64,000 nucleotides of DNA from Shewanella inventionis (GCF_014641855.1 NZ_BMII01000003.1:1-64000); one strand, 5' to 3'; positions 1 through 10,100 are shown, counted from the first letter of the stretch. The notes: a model not told the origin generated them from the sequence alone. Translations and numbers: made by a program.

Positions 1-1
1 T

Positions 2-100
2 TACTTCAGGCACTTGTTTACCGAGTTGCCCAAGCGTCTACCTACCGACGATTTGACCGATTTAATGCCGTGGAATGTTGATCTAAGCAATATCGATTAA
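2..100 (+). pseudogene. C-terminal end of IS66-family transposase (truncated by window edge)
   Basis: The frame ending in TAA at 98-100 is open to the left edge and encodes 32 residues, including YFRHLFTELP and DDLTDLMPWNV. That pattern (an aromatic/leucine-rich helix, then an acidic linker, then L-[ML]-P-W-N) is typical of the extreme C-terminus of IS66-type TnpC transposases. Only the tail is visible, so whether the element is intact cannot be judged. A CGCTTAC string at 121-127 resembles the outer end of IS66 inverted repeats and may mark the right boundary; that is inference. Family call from motif memory only. Confidence 0.6.
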
Positions 101-212
101 CGCTTCACTGCTTCATTTACCGCTTACCAGTCAGCGCCGTGTTTAAGCCTGTTAAACTCTCGCGAAGTCATCACTTATTAACGTTATTCAGGCTAATAAA
201 AATTGAGAAACA

Positions 213-247
213 TAAAAAAATACCGGATGATTTCTCATCCGGCATTT
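213..247 (-). terminator. Rho-independent terminator of the TrmH-like gene
   Basis: An 8-bp perfect stem (CCGGATGA/TCATCCGG) with a 4-nt loop lies just downstream of the minus-strand RNA methyltransferase. On the minus strand it is followed by a run of T (A-run at 214-220 on plus). Confidence 0.8.
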
Positions 248-273
248 TCAAATAAATATGATATTGAGCAAGC

Positions 274-834
274 TTACTTCAACCAATGCTTCACTTTAGT
301 CCGGTTATTATTGTCACGGCTTTGTTTTATTAACTCATCATCCGCTTTAATTTGCGTTGTCTTAGCGAGGCGATCATAAAGCAGCACATTCACCGATGCG
401 GCAAGGTTCATGCAGCCTACTGTCGGCACATAAACAACGTCAGTCGCGGCGTCAATTAATTGCTGCGGGATCGTACCATCTTCAGGTCCGAAGATATAAA
501 ACGCATTGTCGGGATGAGTAAATAATGGCAAAGGTGTCGCGCCAACCACCAAGTCAACGCATACGATTGTTGCGCCTTGAGGCACGCTTTCAAGTAAGGA
601 CTCAACACCCTCTAACGGAATGCGTTTAGCCGCATCTTTGGTGTCGACATCATATTGAGCGTCGCCCGACTTAGCCGCTAACTCATATCGCTTACCTGTG
701 TAACAAACACGATTAACACCATAACAGCCAGCAGCACGCATAATACCGCCAACGTTTACCGGTGTTTTAGGGTTAACTAACCCAATTGTGACTTGCGAAG
801 ACGGATTTACCATAACACTCTTTGTTTGTTCCAC
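274..834 (-). CDS. RNA methyltransferase, TrmH/SpoU (SPOUT) family
   Basis: 186-residue single-domain SPOUT methyltransferase, predicted to methylate a ribose or base in tRNA or rRNA using S-adenosylmethionine. The N-terminal stretch IGLVNPKTPVNVGGIMRAA is the first conserved motif (Asn and Arg of the N-x-G-x-x-x-R pattern). FGPEDGTIPQ and VPTVGCMNLAASVNVLLYD are SPOUT motifs 2 and 3, which form the trefoil knot that binds the cofactor. There is no extra RNA-binding domain, as in TrmL-size members, but the sequence is not TrmL-like enough to name it. It lies 2 bases downstream of yfcL and probably shares its transcript, ending at the hairpin near 213-247. The substrate cannot be told from sequence. 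Confidence 0.85.
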   Translation of the reverse strand: MEQTKSVMVNPSSQVTIGLVNPKTPVNVGGIMRAAGCYGVNRVCYTGKRYELAAKSGDAQYDVDTKDAAKRIPLEGVESLLESVPQGATIVCVDLVVGATPLPLFTHPDNAFYIFGPEDGTIPQQLIDAATDVVYVPTVGCMNLAASVNVLLYDRLAKTTQIKADDELIKQSRDNNNRTKVKHWLK

Positions 835-836
835 AC

Positions 837-1115
837 TTAAGCTGCTTGAGCAACAATACGTTGACGCAGTTGCTGCCAGGCAGCTTCAACGAGGGCGTAG
901 TCTTGCGCATTTAATTCTTTGTCTGCTAAGGCTAGGCAACTTAATAGTTTTTTATCGAGTGCGGCTAAATCTTGCTCAGCTTCGACTTCTAACTCGGCTA
1001 ACACAACAGCAACATGACCTTGTAAGTAACCACAAGCAAACAATGCATCATCATCACTGTTATTTACGCTTTCTTCAATCCAAGACTCTAATGCTGCATC
1101 GTACTGTTCTAACAT
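837..1115 (-). CDS. yfcL: YfcL family protein
   Basis: 92-residue cytoplasmic, acidic protein with no signal peptide or membrane segment. The block DDALFACGYLQGHVAVVLAELE matches the conserved core of E. coli YfcL (D-[DE]-LFA-GYL-GH). In E. coli yfcL also lies in the aroC-prmB-smrB neighbourhood, which supports the call. Function is unknown in the family. The gene starts 3 bases after the stop of the upstream ATP-NAD kinase-like gene and ends 2 bases before the methyltransferase, so the three probably form one operon. Confidence 0.85.
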   Translation of the reverse strand: MLEQYDAALESWIEESVNNSDDDALFACGYLQGHVAVVLAELEVEAEQDLAALDKKLLSCLALADKELNAQDYALVEAAWQQLRQRIVAQAA

Positions 1116-1118
1116 GGT

Positions 1119-2255
1119 TTAGTTCTCCACCAAATCTGGGTTGGCCACTTGATACATCACGTAATCGTGGTAGCCAGTGACTATTTTGTAATAGCCAGTG
1201 AGTGCTTTGTCTAATTCAGGGTCGCCACTATCCACAATTAATGGCCTACCTTCAAGTGCTTTGAGCTTAGTTTTTGTGGCTAAGATTAAAATATTGTCTT
1301 TTGGGATGCGTTTTATCAGCTCAGGTGACAATTGCTGGTTACCGCGGCCTAATATATGCCCTTGTCCACCGATGAGGGTAATCACCAGCTTAACCTTGTC
1401 GGCAGGCATATCTTTGCTCAATTCGAGCAATTGATTGGCGCTGACATCTTGAGCAATTAACATGTTGTCTTGAATAACATCAACACCGAGTAAGGTATTG
1501 TCTATCCCCAACTCTTCCATCACAGCAGCAACGGTACTGCCCGAACCCATAATAAATAACTCATCGTCCATTGATTCAATGATGTCAGCTGCAATATCAG
1601 CTAACACTAGTTCATCAACTTCTTTGCCGCCCATTTTTACTGCTTGTATGTAACGCGGCTCTGCTGGCACGGTCATTTCACCAAACCGTTTTGCTCTAAC
1701 GTTGCCTTGCCTAAAGGCGACTTCATCAATGTCCATCACATCAGCCGACATTAAACTCACCAGCTCACCCTGCAACAACATACTCACCACCAAGCCTGAA
1801 GCGTGTGGCGTAATACCGTAAACACCCGAGTGAATTTTAACCCCCGCAGGTACACCTAATACGGGCAAACTATCGTCAACCACAGCATAAATATCACGTG
1901 CGGTGCCATCGCCTCCGGCAAACAGCAATAAGTCTAATTGCTGCTCTAACAAACAGGAAACTGCATTTTGGGTATCTTGTGAGGTAGTGGTGCTATCACT
2001 GCAATAAACTTCAGTGGTAGAAAAGCCCATTTGTCGACACAAGTTTGCACCCATGTCGCCCGATGCAGTAATGATATCGAGTTTTTCTGCAAAAGGTAAT
2101 ATCACCGCTAATGCTTGCTGCATACGCATTTGAGCTTTAGGGGTTGCACCTTTGGCAATGGCTTCTAACGCCACACCATCAGACCCTTTTAGTCCTACAC
2201 TGCCGCCTAGTCCGGCCAATGGGTTGATGATTACCCCTAAGCGAAAACGTTTCAC
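1119..2255 (-). CDS. ATP-NAD kinase / AcoX-like family protein
   Basis: 378-residue protein of the ATP-NAD kinase fold. The N-terminus carries the phosphate-loop-like strand VIINPLAGLGGSVGLKGSDG, and GGDGT at residues 114-118 is the signature shared by NAD kinases, diacylglycerol kinases and AcoX proteins. It is longer than and distinct from NadK (about 290 aa), so the housekeeping NAD kinase should be elsewhere. Substrate is unknown; ATP- or polyphosphate-dependent phosphorylation of a nucleotide-like compound is a family-level inference. It reads in the same direction as the MFS transporter 28 bases upstream and as yfcL. Confidence 0.8.
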   Translation of the reverse strand: MKRFRLGVIINPLAGLGGSVGLKGSDGVALEAIAKGATPKAQMRMQQALAVILPFAEKLDIITASGDMGANLCRQMGFSTTEVYCSDSTTTSQDTQNAVSCLLEQQLDLLLFAGGDGTARDIYAVVDDSLPVLGVPAGVKIHSGVYGITPHASGLVVSMLLQGELVSLMSADVMDIDEVAFRQGNVRAKRFGEMTVPAEPRYIQAVKMGGKEVDELVLADIAADIIESMDDELFIMGSGSTVAAVMEELGIDNTLLGVDVIQDNMLIAQDVSANQLLELSKDMPADKVKLVITLIGGQGHILGRGNQQLSPELIKRIPKDNILILATKTKLKALEGRPLIVDSGDPELDKALTGYYKIVTGYHDYVMYQVANPDLVEN

Positions 2256-2283
2256 AATAACTCCTTGCGACTCTTTTTAGATG

Positions 2284-3465
2284 TTAATTTTGTATTGCAT
2301 TAGCGGTGACTTCACCATTGATATTGGGGATCAGCAATACCGCAATCATAGATAAAAACGCGCAGCTCGCAGCAAAGACCCATACCCACATGGTTTGGCT
2401 GCCATCGCCCCAAATCATACCGCTTATCCATGTACCAAGTGCACCACCTACACCAAAACTCACGCTGGCGTATAACGCCTGCCCAGTGCTGCGATGGCTA
2501 ACATTAAAATGACGATGAATAAAATGAATAGACGCAGCGTGCACTAGGCCAAAGGTAAAGGCATGAAGAATTTGGCTTATGATCAACAACAAAAGCGATT
2601 CAACGCCAAAAGCCAACAATAGCCAGCGAATGGCTGTCAGTAACATACTCACCACCAGCAACGCTCGAATACCGTACTGGCGAATTAAACGTGACGAATA
2701 AAAGAAGATAATAATTTCAGCAAATACGCCAAGCGCAACCAGTATGCCTGCAATGGTTTCTGAATAACCAAACTGCTTTAAGTACAATACAAAGAAGCCA
2801 TAAAAAGGCCCTACGCTCATTTGCAGCAGCATTGCTGATACCATAAACCAAATAAGTGATGCATCGAAGGTTAATTTGGGACGATCTGACTTATTAATCA
2901 CTGCACTGCGATTAGCCGGTAACGGTAATGAACAGGCAAACAAGCCTAGAAATAATATCATGCCCATATAAGGCAGCACTTCAGGGCCCCAATAATCAAT
3001 GGCAAAACCACCACTTATCACTAACACAATATAGCCGACACTACCCCAGCTACGAATTGCACCATAACGCTCAGCTTTGTCACCTAAGGTTTCTAAGGTA
3101 ATCACTTCTAACTGCGCCAGAATTGAGTTCCAAAAAAAGGTATAAATGGCCAAGCTAATGGCAAGGTATAAAAAGCTGCCGTCAAAGAAAAAGCTGATGT
3201 AGGTCATTGCCGCAGCGAACGAGCCCAGCTTAATCAGCTCGGCGCGCATCCCTGTTCGGTCGGCAACAGCAGCCCAAATATTAGGCGCAACAATGCGCGT
3301 GGCCATTAATATAGCCAGTAAAAAACCAATCTCTTGCGCATTGAAGCCTCGACTATCAAAAAAGACCCCTAAATAGGGGACCATAATGCCGAGAATAGAA
3401 AAGAAAAAGAAATAACAGGCGCCGAGCCAGCGTAAATCTGGTTCAGCGCGATGATTTGAGGGCAT
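2284..3465 (-). CDS. MFS transporter, HcaT / nucleoside-H+ symporter-like
   Basis: 393 residues with about 12 hydrophobic helices typical of the major facilitator superfamily. The N-terminal half contains GIMVPYLGVFFDSRGFNAQEIG and the loop motif ADRTG between helices 2 and 3. The overall pattern (early helix YFFFFSILGIMVPYL, second-half GVFAEI) matches the MFS_1-like group that includes E. coli HcaT (phenylpropionate) and YqcE-type proteins. The first base of its start codon overlaps the last base of the aroC stop on the same strand, so the two are likely co-translated. The substrate is not predictable; the link to aromatic biosynthesis is positional only. Confidence 0.8.
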   Translation of the reverse strand: MPSNHRAEPDLRWLGACYFFFFSILGIMVPYLGVFFDSRGFNAQEIGFLLAILMATRIVAPNIWAAVADRTGMRAELIKLGSFAAAMTYISFFFDGSFLYLAISLAIYTFFWNSILAQLEVITLETLGDKAERYGAIRSWGSVGYIVLVISGGFAIDYWGPEVLPYMGMILFLGLFACSLPLPANRSAVINKSDRPKLTFDASLIWFMVSAMLLQMSVGPFYGFFVLYLKQFGYSETIAGILVALGVFAEIIIFFYSSRLIRQYGIRALLVVSMLLTAIRWLLLAFGVESLLLLIISQILHAFTFGLVHAASIHFIHRHFNVSHRSTGQALYASVSFGVGGALGTWISGMIWGDGSQTMWVWVFAASCAFLSMIAVLLIPNINGEVTANAIQN

Positions 3466-4559
3466 TAACGCATACCAATCACAGGAGTTTGACGAACCAC
3501 ATCTTGGTTTTGCGCGCGGTGTCGTAATAAATGATCCATTAATACAATCGCTAACATGGCTTCAGCAATAGGCACTGCACGGATACCCACACACGGGTCG
3601 TGTCGACCTTTAGTGATCATATCAACCGTATCACCCTGCACTGTCATGCTTTGACCCGGTACACTAATGCTAGATGTGGGCTTTAATGCAATATGGGCTA
3701 CAACAGGCTGGCCTGATGAAATACCGCCTAATACACCACCTGCATGATTAGAGGCAAACCCCTCTGGTGACATTAAATCACGACCTTCAGAGCCTTTTTG
3801 GGTCACAACACCAAAACCATCACCTATTTCGACACCTTTAACGGCATTAATGCCCATAAGCGCATGGGCAATATCAGCATCTAAACGATCAAATACTGGC
3901 TCACCTAAACCCACAGGTACGCCGGTGGCTGCCACGGTAATTTTGGCGCCAATTGAGTCACCCGATTTACGTAAATCGCGCATGTACTCATCTAATGCGT
4001 CTAACTTAGTTGCATCAGGAAAGAAGAATGCATTTTGTTCAATTTGGGTTAAATCAATTGTATCAGCAGTAATGGGGCCTAGTTGAGCAAGGTAGCCATG
4101 AATTTCAATACCATGCACTTGCTTAAGGTATTTTTTAGCCACGGCGCCCGCCGCAACACGCATCGCAGTTTCGCGCGCAGATGAACGCCCACCACCACGG
4201 TAATCACGCATGCCATATTTTTGCTGATAGGTATAGTCAGCATGGCCTGGGCGGAAGGTATCTTTAATGTCAGAATAATCTTGGCTGCGTTGATCGGTAT
4301 TTTCAATCAACAAACCAATAGAAGTACCCGTGGTTTTACCTTCAAACACTCCTGATAAAATTTTCACTTCATCAGGCTCACGCCTTGCAGTGGTATAACG
4401 CGATGTGCCTGGACGTCGTCTGTCTAAATCATGTTGCATGTCTTCAACGGTTAATTCGAGCCCTGGTGGGCAACCATCAATGATACAACCTAATGCAACA
4501 CCATGGCTTTCACCAAAGGTTGTGACTACAAAATTTTGACCGATACTGTTTCCTGACAT
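3465..4559 (-). CDS. aroC: Chorismate synthase
   Basis: 364 residues, normal length for the bacterial monofunctional enzyme. It converts 5-enolpyruvylshikimate-3-phosphate to chorismate with reduced FMN, the last step of the shikimate pathway. The three family signatures are visible: GESHG at residues 16-20, the [11 protein letters not shown] motif near 121-131, and the C-terminal [13 protein letters not shown] block. It sits immediately downstream of prmB on the minus strand (55-base gap), as in enterobacteria and vibrios, and overlaps the MFS gene by one base. Confidence 0.98.
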   Translation of the reverse strand: MSGNSIGQNFVVTTFGESHGVALGCIIDGCPPGLELTVEDMQHDLDRRRPGTSRYTTARREPDEVKILSGVFEGKTTGTSIGLLIENTDQRSQDYSDIKDTFRPGHADYTYQQKYGMRDYRGGGRSSARETAMRVAAGAVAKKYLKQVHGIEIHGYLAQLGPITADTIDLTQIEQNAFFFPDATKLDALDEYMRDLRKSGDSIGAKITVAATGVPVGLGEPVFDRLDADIAHALMGINAVKGVEIGDGFGVVTQKGSEGRDLMSPEGFASNHAGGVLGGISSGQPVVAHIALKPTSSISVPGQSMTVQGDTVDMITKGRHDPCVGIRAVPIAEAMLAIVLMDHLLRHRAQNQDVVRQTPVIGMR

Positions 4560-4614
4560 GCGCGTTAACTACCTCTAAAATTGATTAATACACAGCTAAA
4601 TGCTCTTATGCTTA

Positions 4615-5559
4615 TTATTCACCATCTTTGTATATTGCGAAAAGTGATTGATTTTCAACTAGCTGATCACGAGTCAATACAAACACACCATCACCACCAA
4701 ATTCAAAATCTACCCAGGTGAACGGCACATCAGGGAATTGCTCCATTAAATGCACCATTGAATTACCCACCTCAACGACTAACACGCCGTTTTCGGTTAG
4801 ATAATCAGCTGCATTGGCTAAAATGCGTTTGGTTAAATCTAAACCATCGCGACCCGATGCTAAACCAATGGCTGGCTCATGATGATATTCATCTGGCATG
4901 TCACCAATATCTTCGGCATCCACATACGGCGGGTTTGAAACGATTAAATCGTAATGTGGCCCTTTAGGGATCGCTGAGAATAAATCAGACTGGATGGGGA
5001 AAACGCGCTCCATCACATCAAGTGACTCAATGTTAATTTGCGCAACGTCTAATGCATCTTCACTGATATCAAGCGCATCGACTTCAGCATCTTCAAAAGC
5101 ATAGGCACATGCAATAGCAATACACGCACTGCCAGTACATAAGTCCATAATACGATGTACAGGCTTGTTGTATAACCACGGGCTAAATTGGTTATTAATC
5201 ATTTCTGCAATCGGTGAGCGCGGCACTAACACACGCTCATCAACATAAAATTCAAGACCGGCAAAACTCGCTTTATTGGTTAAGTACGGCACAGGCAAAC
5301 GTTCACGGACACGGCGAATAATTAACTCAACAATTTTATGTTTTTCACTACTAGTGAGGTTACTTAAGATAACTTGTTGACCGATTTCTTCGGGTAAGTG
5401 TAAAGCATGAAAAACCAATGCAATAGCTTCGTCCCAGGCATTATCTGTACCGTGACCATAATAAATATTGGCATCATTAAAACGGCTAACCGCCCAGCGC
5501 AACATATCACCTATAGTACGTAACTCAGTGACCGCTTCATCTACAAAGATTTTATCCAA
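4615..5559 (-). CDS. prmB: 50S ribosomal protein L3 N5-glutamine methyltransferase
   Basis: 314 residues. SAM-dependent methyltransferase of the HemK/PrmC group that methylates a glutamine of ribosomal protein L3. The SAM-binding motif [12 protein letters not shown] lies near residues 139-150 and the substrate-amide motif NPPY is at 209-212. The N-terminal helical domain (1-110) and linker [12 protein letters not shown] are as in PrmB rather than PrmC. The prmB-aroC order and the divergent smrB upstream reproduce the enterobacterial arrangement, which favours PrmB over PrmC. The 79-base divergent gap to smrB should hold both promoters. Confidence 0.95.
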   Translation of the reverse strand: MDKIFVDEAVTELRTIGDMLRWAVSRFNDANIYYGHGTDNAWDEAIALVFHALHLPEEIGQQVILSNLTSSEKHKIVELIIRRVRERLPVPYLTNKASFAGLEFYVDERVLVPRSPIAEMINNQFSPWLYNKPVHRIMDLCTGSACIAIACAYAFEDAEVDALDISEDALDVAQINIESLDVMERVFPIQSDLFSAIPKGPHYDLIVSNPPYVDAEDIGDMPDEYHHEPAIGLASGRDGLDLTKRILANAADYLTENGVLVVEVGNSMVHLMEQFPDVPFTWVDFEFGGDGVFVLTRDQLVENQSLFAIYKDGE

Positions 5560-5638
5560 AACACGCTCCTAAAAAATTGTTCTGCACTATTGTAACTGAT
5601 GTCTATTAAGATGACCTAGAATTCAATACAATACCGTC

Positions 5639-6166
5639 ATGAAAGACGAAAATTACCCAGACAACTCGCTGTTTAGTCAACTGATAGACGGTATCAAACC
5701 GCTTAAGCAAGATACCCACCATTTTAAACAGCCAGTCAAACCCAAACAACAATTCGAATTTAAAGAGCGTCAAATTCACGTTGACAGCTATTTTTCGGAT
5801 ACCTATCAGCCGCTGCTGCCGGTCGATGGACCTATGCGTTGGATTAATGACAGTGCAGATAAACTTGAGCTAAAACGCTTGAGGCGTGGTGACTATACAC
5901 CCGATTTGCTACTCGACTTACACGGATTAAGGCAAGCAGAAGCCAAACTCGAGTTAGCGGCTCTTATACAAGCCTGTGTAAAGCAAAGCAGCATTTGTTG
6001 TTGTGTCATGCACGGATACGGAACTGGCATTTTAAAACAACAACTGCCCCTGTGGTTAGCACAACACCCCAAAGTCAAAGCGTTTCATCAAGCACCAAAA
6101 GAATGGGGCGGCGATGCTGCGTTGCTAGTGTTAATTGATATTGGGGAGCACCCCCACCGACGTTAA
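5639..6166 (+). CDS. smrB: SmrB, Smr-domain endonuclease / ribosome rescue factor
   Basis: 175 residues. An N-terminal extension is followed by a C-terminal Smr domain with DLHG at 93-96 and HGYGTG at 125-130, the two nucleic-acid-binding and catalytic motifs. In E. coli SmrB cleaves mRNA between collided ribosomes. The C-terminal sequence (PKVKAFHQAPKEWGGDAALLVL) is typical of the stand-alone SmrB family. It is divergent from prmB and followed by a strong hairpin terminator at 6218-6245. Confidence 0.93.
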   Translation: MKDENYPDNSLFSQLIDGIKPLKQDTHHFKQPVKPKQQFEFKERQIHVDSYFSDTYQPLLPVDGPMRWINDSADKLELKRLRRGDYTPDLLLDLHGLRQAEAKLELAALIQACVKQSSICCCVMHGYGTGILKQQLPLWLAQHPKVKAFHQAPKEWGGDAALLVLIDIGEHPHRR

Positions 6167-6217
6167 TCGCAATAGCATAATTCGGGCTAAACTAATTTGG
6201 TATGGCTTTAAAAACGC

Positions 6218-6246
6218 AAAAAGGTAAGTTCACACTTACCTTTTTG
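6218..6246 (+). terminator. Bidirectional terminator after smrB
   Basis: A 12-bp perfect stem (AAAAAGGTAAGT/ACTTACCTTTTT) with a 4-nt loop and flanking A and T runs. It follows smrB and also lies downstream of the convergent sixA. Confidence 0.85.
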
Positions 6247-6336
6247 TCATGTTTGTACCCAATTTACTCAATAAATGCACGATTTCAGCATCAATAATCT
6301 ACCAACTCATAGTTGGGCATAATGTAGGCTGCATCA

Positions 6337-6810
6337 TTAAGATACAACTTGATGAGGAGCGGTCATTGCAACAAAACTACATTGTTCCATATGCTTATCA
6401 ATTTGCGCAATGGCAGAGGTTGCAAACAAAGGCGGCTCAATGCCCGCAACCAGCTCACTGACCATAAAACCTAAAATAGGCATGTGAGCAATCACTAACA
6501 CTTTATCCGCTTTAAATTGGTCAGCATAAGCAAGTACTACATCAACCGCTCTTTTAGCATCACCAGAAGGCGTTACATCATCAAGAACAACAAACTTTCG
6601 AGGTTCGGGTAAATGTTTACTCACCTCTTGCCACGTTTGTTGAGCACGTAGATAGGGGCTCACTATTACCAGATCAAAATAACTATTATTTTTGACTAAC
6701 CAATTAGCCATATAGCCACTGTGTACACGGCCAATTTCAGTTAATTTACGCTCTCTGTCTGACGGTGCATCAAAACTTGATTCACCATGTCGCATCAAAA
6801 ATAGCTGCAT
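6337..6810 (-). CDS. sixA: Phosphohistidine phosphatase SixA
   Basis: 157 residues of the histidine phosphatase (phosphoglycerate-mutase-like) fold. The catalytic RHG motif is at residues 7-9 (LFLMRHGESS), and the second conserved His sits in VLVIAHMPILG. SixA dephosphorylates phosphohistidine in phosphorelay or PTS-type proteins. Length and absence of further domains match E. coli SixA. Its start faces the M16 peptidase promoter region; it is convergent with smrB. Confidence 0.9.
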   Translation of the reverse strand: MQLFLMRHGESSFDAPSDRERKLTEIGRVHSGYMANWLVKNNSYFDLVIVSPYLRAQQTWQEVSKHLPEPRKFVVLDDVTPSGDAKRAVDVVLAYADQFKADKVLVIAHMPILGFMVSELVAGIEPPLFATSAIAQIDKHMEQCSFVAMTAPHQVVS

Positions 6811-6999
6811 ACTTCTCTCTGGATGTTTTTATTATCATTCTTAGGCAATTGTAGCGCTAAATAGCACAACAACAAACCCTAGTATCACCGATAATTCGCT
6901 AAACTTTAGTCGATAAAGGCATAAAACATGCCTTCGCTATTTGCTAAAAACCCATAAGAAGATCAATATATAACAAGTTATGTTTTCTGGAGCCTTCTT

Positions 7000-9789
7000 T
7001 TGCCTGATTATCCAGCAGTTTATAAAAGCCAAAATGACCATCGTCAATATCAATATCGAGTATTAAGCAATCAATTGCGAGTACTACTGGTTGAAGATAT
7101 GCAATCAAACCAGGCGGCAGCGTCTATGGCTGTCGGTGTTGGTCACTTTGACGATCCTATCGATCGCCCTGGCATGGCGCATTTTCTTGAACATATGTTG
7201 TTTTTAGGTACCGAAAAATACCCAGACTCTGGCGAATATCATGCTTACATTAATCAACATGGTGGCAGCAATAATGCTTGGACAGGTACCGAGCAAACCA
7301 ACTTTTTTTACAGCCTTAATGCCGACGCCCTAGAAGGCTCTCTTGACCGTTTTAGTCAGTTTTTTATCGCACCTAAATTTGACTTAGCGTTAGTTGACCG
7401 CGAAAGACAAGCCATTGAATCTGAATTTAGCCTTAAGCTTAAAGACGACATTCGCCGGGTTTATCAAGTACAAAAAGAAACGGTCAATCCAAAGCATCCA
7501 TTTTCAAAGTTTTCGGTGGGCAACTTAACCACTTTAGCTGGAAAACAAGCAGACATTCGTGATGAGTTATTAGCGTTTTACCAACAACATTACAGCGCTA
7601 ATATCATGACATTGTGCGTTGTCGCGCCCCGTCCCATTGCTGAGCTAGAGATAATTGTTAATCGTTATTTTTCCAGCATTCAAAACCGAAATGTAAGTAA
7701 ACACTATCCACAAGAGTCTTTGTTATCAAAAGAGCAACTGCAAAAACACATTCAAATAGTGCCATTAAAAGATCAAAAAAGAGTGAGTATTTGCTTTGCA
7801 CTACCACCGATAGATCAATTTTATAAACGTAAGCCTCTCACTTTCATTAGTCACTTACTGGGTAACGAAAGCCCAGGTAGCTTATTGTCATATTTAAAGA
7901 TACAGGGCCTAGCAAATAATTTATCGGCTGGCGGTGGTGTCAATGGATACAATTTTAAAGATTACTCCATCAGTATTCAGTTAACAGACAAAGGTCTAAA
8001 TGAGCTAGATGAAGTTGTAACCTGTGTATTTGAATATATTGAACTAATAAAACAACAAGGCGTAGAAGCATGGCGCTACCAAGAGCGAGCCAATTTATTA
8101 GACACTGCGTTTCGCTTTCAAGAACAAATTAAAATTTTAGATTTAGCCAGTCATTTAAGCATCAATATGCACCATTACGACACCGAAGACATTATCTATG
8201 GTGACTACCGCATGGATGAGCTGCTAGAGCATGAAACAAAACAGCTCTTATCAATGATGTCAGCTGACAATATGCGTTTAATGACAGTCGCAAAAGAGTC
8301 GCAAGTTGACAAACAAGCAGCTTGGTACGACACACCATACAAAGTTAATGACTTAACGCCTGATCAACTAAAAAAATGGGCCACAGTAAAAACGAGAAAT
8401 GCGCTAAAACTGCCTGAAAAAAACCCTTTTATTGTCGCCAATCCTCAAGCAAGGCCCGAGCCAAGCAACACCCTTGTGCCCAAAATTGTGGCGGAGGGTG
8501 AAGGTTATCGAATTTGGCATAAAAAAGACGATGAATTTAACGTGCCTAAAGGGCATTTATATTTATCGCTAGACTCAGATGAAGCCAGTTCAACCCCAAA
8601 ACAGGCTGCATTAACACGGCTTTATGTCGAAATGCTCATCGACTATTTAACAGAGCCAACTTACCAAGCAGAAGTCGCTGGGCTTAATTACAACATTTAC
8701 CCGCATCAAGGTGGTATAACGTTACACTTAACAGGGTTTACAGGTAACCAAGAAAGATTACTCACCTTAATTATTAACAAAGCGCGCGAACGTAATTTTA
8801 CCGAACAACGCTTTAGTATGATTAAAAAACAAATTTTGCGTAGTTGGAATAATGTCGCCCAGGCAAAACCTATATCGCAGTTATTCACCAGCCTCACGGT
8901 AACATTACAAAAACGCAGTTTTGAGCCCGCCAGAATGGCAGAAGAACTGTCTAGCCTTACGCTAGAAGACTTACATAATCATGTCAGTGCATTTTATAAA
9001 AAAGTGTATTTAGAGGGTTTAGTCTACGGAGATTGGTTAGAGGAAGAAGCCCAACAACTCGGTAAACGCTTAAAACATTTATTGTCATTAGTCACCAAGC
9101 CAAGCACAGAGTCCTCTCGAGAATTAGTCAATTTAGATAAAAGAGGCTCACTGCTACGTGAAAAGAGCATTGCCCATCAAGACAGTGCCATCATTGTATA
9201 TTATCAATCACGCTTTGCTACTCCAGAGCGTATGGCACTGTTTAGCTTGTTGAATCACACTATGTCTTCAACCTTCTTTCACGAACTGCGCACTAAGCAA
9301 CAACTTGGCTATATGGTTGGCACCGGTTATTTACCACTTAATCGACATCCTGGGATAATATTTTACGTTCAATCCCCTACTACAGGGCCCAGACAATTAC
9401 TCGAGGCAATTGACGAGTTTATCGCAGACTTTAATTACGCCGTGATGCAAATCACCAATGAACAGTGGGAAAGCACCAAACAAGGCATGATCAGCCAAAT
9501 AATGGAAAATGACACAAACCTAAAAACCCGAAGCCAGCGCTATTGGGTTAGCTTAGGAAATCGAGATTATCACTTTAACCAGCGAGAACTTGTGGTGGCA
9601 GAAGTGATGAAACTCACCAGAGCTGATTTAATTAAGTTTATGGTCACTCACATGCGCAGTAAAGATTGTGATCGCTTAGTGCTATTTAGTTGCGGTGAAC
9701 AACATCACAGCCAGGCGAGTCTTCGCACAGACAACATGATTGTTGACTTAAAAACGTTTAAACAACAAGCAGAAAAATTTCAGTTTTAA
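7000..9789 (+). CDS. M16 family metallopeptidase, pitrilysin/insulinase-like
   Basis: 929 residues with the inverted zinc motif HFLEH at 61-65, followed about 76 residues later by the third ligand region in DRERQAIESEF, as in protease III (PtrA) and insulin-degrading enzyme. Four roughly 230-residue M16 half-domains are expected; the C-terminal part contains the substrate-pocket pattern HELRTKQQLGYMVGTGY. The start is TTG, preceded by GGAG at 6989-6992 with 7-base spacing; no better ATG lies nearby. No signal peptide is visible, so it is probably cytoplasmic, unlike periplasmic PtrA. These enzymes degrade peptides too small for large ATP-dependent proteases. The gene stands alone. Confidence 0.9.
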   Translation: MPDYPAVYKSQNDHRQYQYRVLSNQLRVLLVEDMQSNQAAASMAVGVGHFDDPIDRPGMAHFLEHMLFLGTEKYPDSGEYHAYINQHGGSNNAWTGTEQTNFFYSLNADALEGSLDRFSQFFIAPKFDLALVDRERQAIESEFSLKLKDDIRRVYQVQKETVNPKHPFSKFSVGNLTTLAGKQADIRDELLAFYQQHYSANIMTLCVVAPRPIAELEIIVNRYFSSIQNRNVSKHYPQESLLSKEQLQKHIQIVPLKDQKRVSICFALPPIDQFYKRKPLTFISHLLGNESPGSLLSYLKIQGLANNLSAGGGVNGYNFKDYSISIQLTDKGLNELDEVVTCVFEYIELIKQQGVEAWRYQERANLLDTAFRFQEQIKILDLASHLSINMHHYDTEDIIYGDYRMDELLEHETKQLLSMMSADNMRLMTVAKESQVDKQAAWYDTPYKVNDLTPDQLKKWATVKTRNALKLPEKNPFIVANPQARPEPSNTLVPKIVAEGEGYRIWHKKDDEFNVPKGHLYLSLDSDEASSTPKQAALTRLYVEMLIDYLTEPTYQAEVAGLNYNIYPHQGGITLHLTGFTGNQERLLTLIINKARERNFTEQRFSMIKKQILRSWNNVAQAKPISQLFTSLTVTLQKRSFEPARMAEELSSLTLEDLHNHVSAFYKKVYLEGLVYGDWLEEEAQQLGKRLKHLLSLVTKPSTESSRELVNLDKRGSLLREKSIAHQDSAIIVYYQSRFATPERMALFSLLNHTMSSTFFHELRTKQQLGYMVGTGYLPLNRHPGIIFYVQSPTTGPRQLLEAIDEFIADFNYAVMQITNEQWESTKQGMISQIMENDTNLKTRSQRYWVSLGNRDYHFNQRELVVAEVMKLTRADLIKFMVTHMRSKDCDRLVLFSCGEQHHSQASLRTDNMIVDLKTFKQQAEKFQF

Positions 9790-10100
9790 TAAGATATTTA
9801 AACGAATACAAACTAAAGAGGCCTTAGCACATATTGAGTAACTAACGTGATGAGGCCCCATGTTATGCAATGTAAAGAATGTAAACACTGTTTACTGAAC
9901 TTCATTCCATATAAAACTTTAGTATGACTAAGTTATTGATAAAAAACTAACTCTAGACCATCTTCTTTAGAATAATTGCTCAATAAACTATCAACCTCGT
10001 GATTTTTGTTAACATGCTTTTGACAAAGACGCAGGTTTCTGAAAAAGTAGACAATTCTTCTATATTATTGCGGCATCGAAAGAGAATAAACATAACAATT
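9790..10100. other. Intergenic stretch between M16 peptidase and sensor gene
   Basis: About 310 bases, AT-rich, with no convincing gene. In-frame upstream starts for the sensor (GTG 9999, ATG 10014) exist, but neither has a ribosome binding site. A loosely repeated gaggcc motif lies at 9820-9856; I see no clear terminator hairpin or promoter. Confidence 0.4.

Noticed and set aside
788..1180. 130-codon plus-strand frame over yfcL
   Set aside because: Antisense to yfcL and the neighbouring genes, with no family resemblance; an artefact of codon usage.
7000..9789. M16 peptidase as the enzyme that processes the repeat protein
   Set aside because: No signal peptide is visible, so it should be cytoplasmic, while the repeat protein is exported; it is also separated by a 4-kb sensor gene.
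9999..10100. Extended N-terminus of the sensor from GTG 9999
   Set aside because: No ribosome binding site, and it would place 34 charged residues before an obvious signal peptide.
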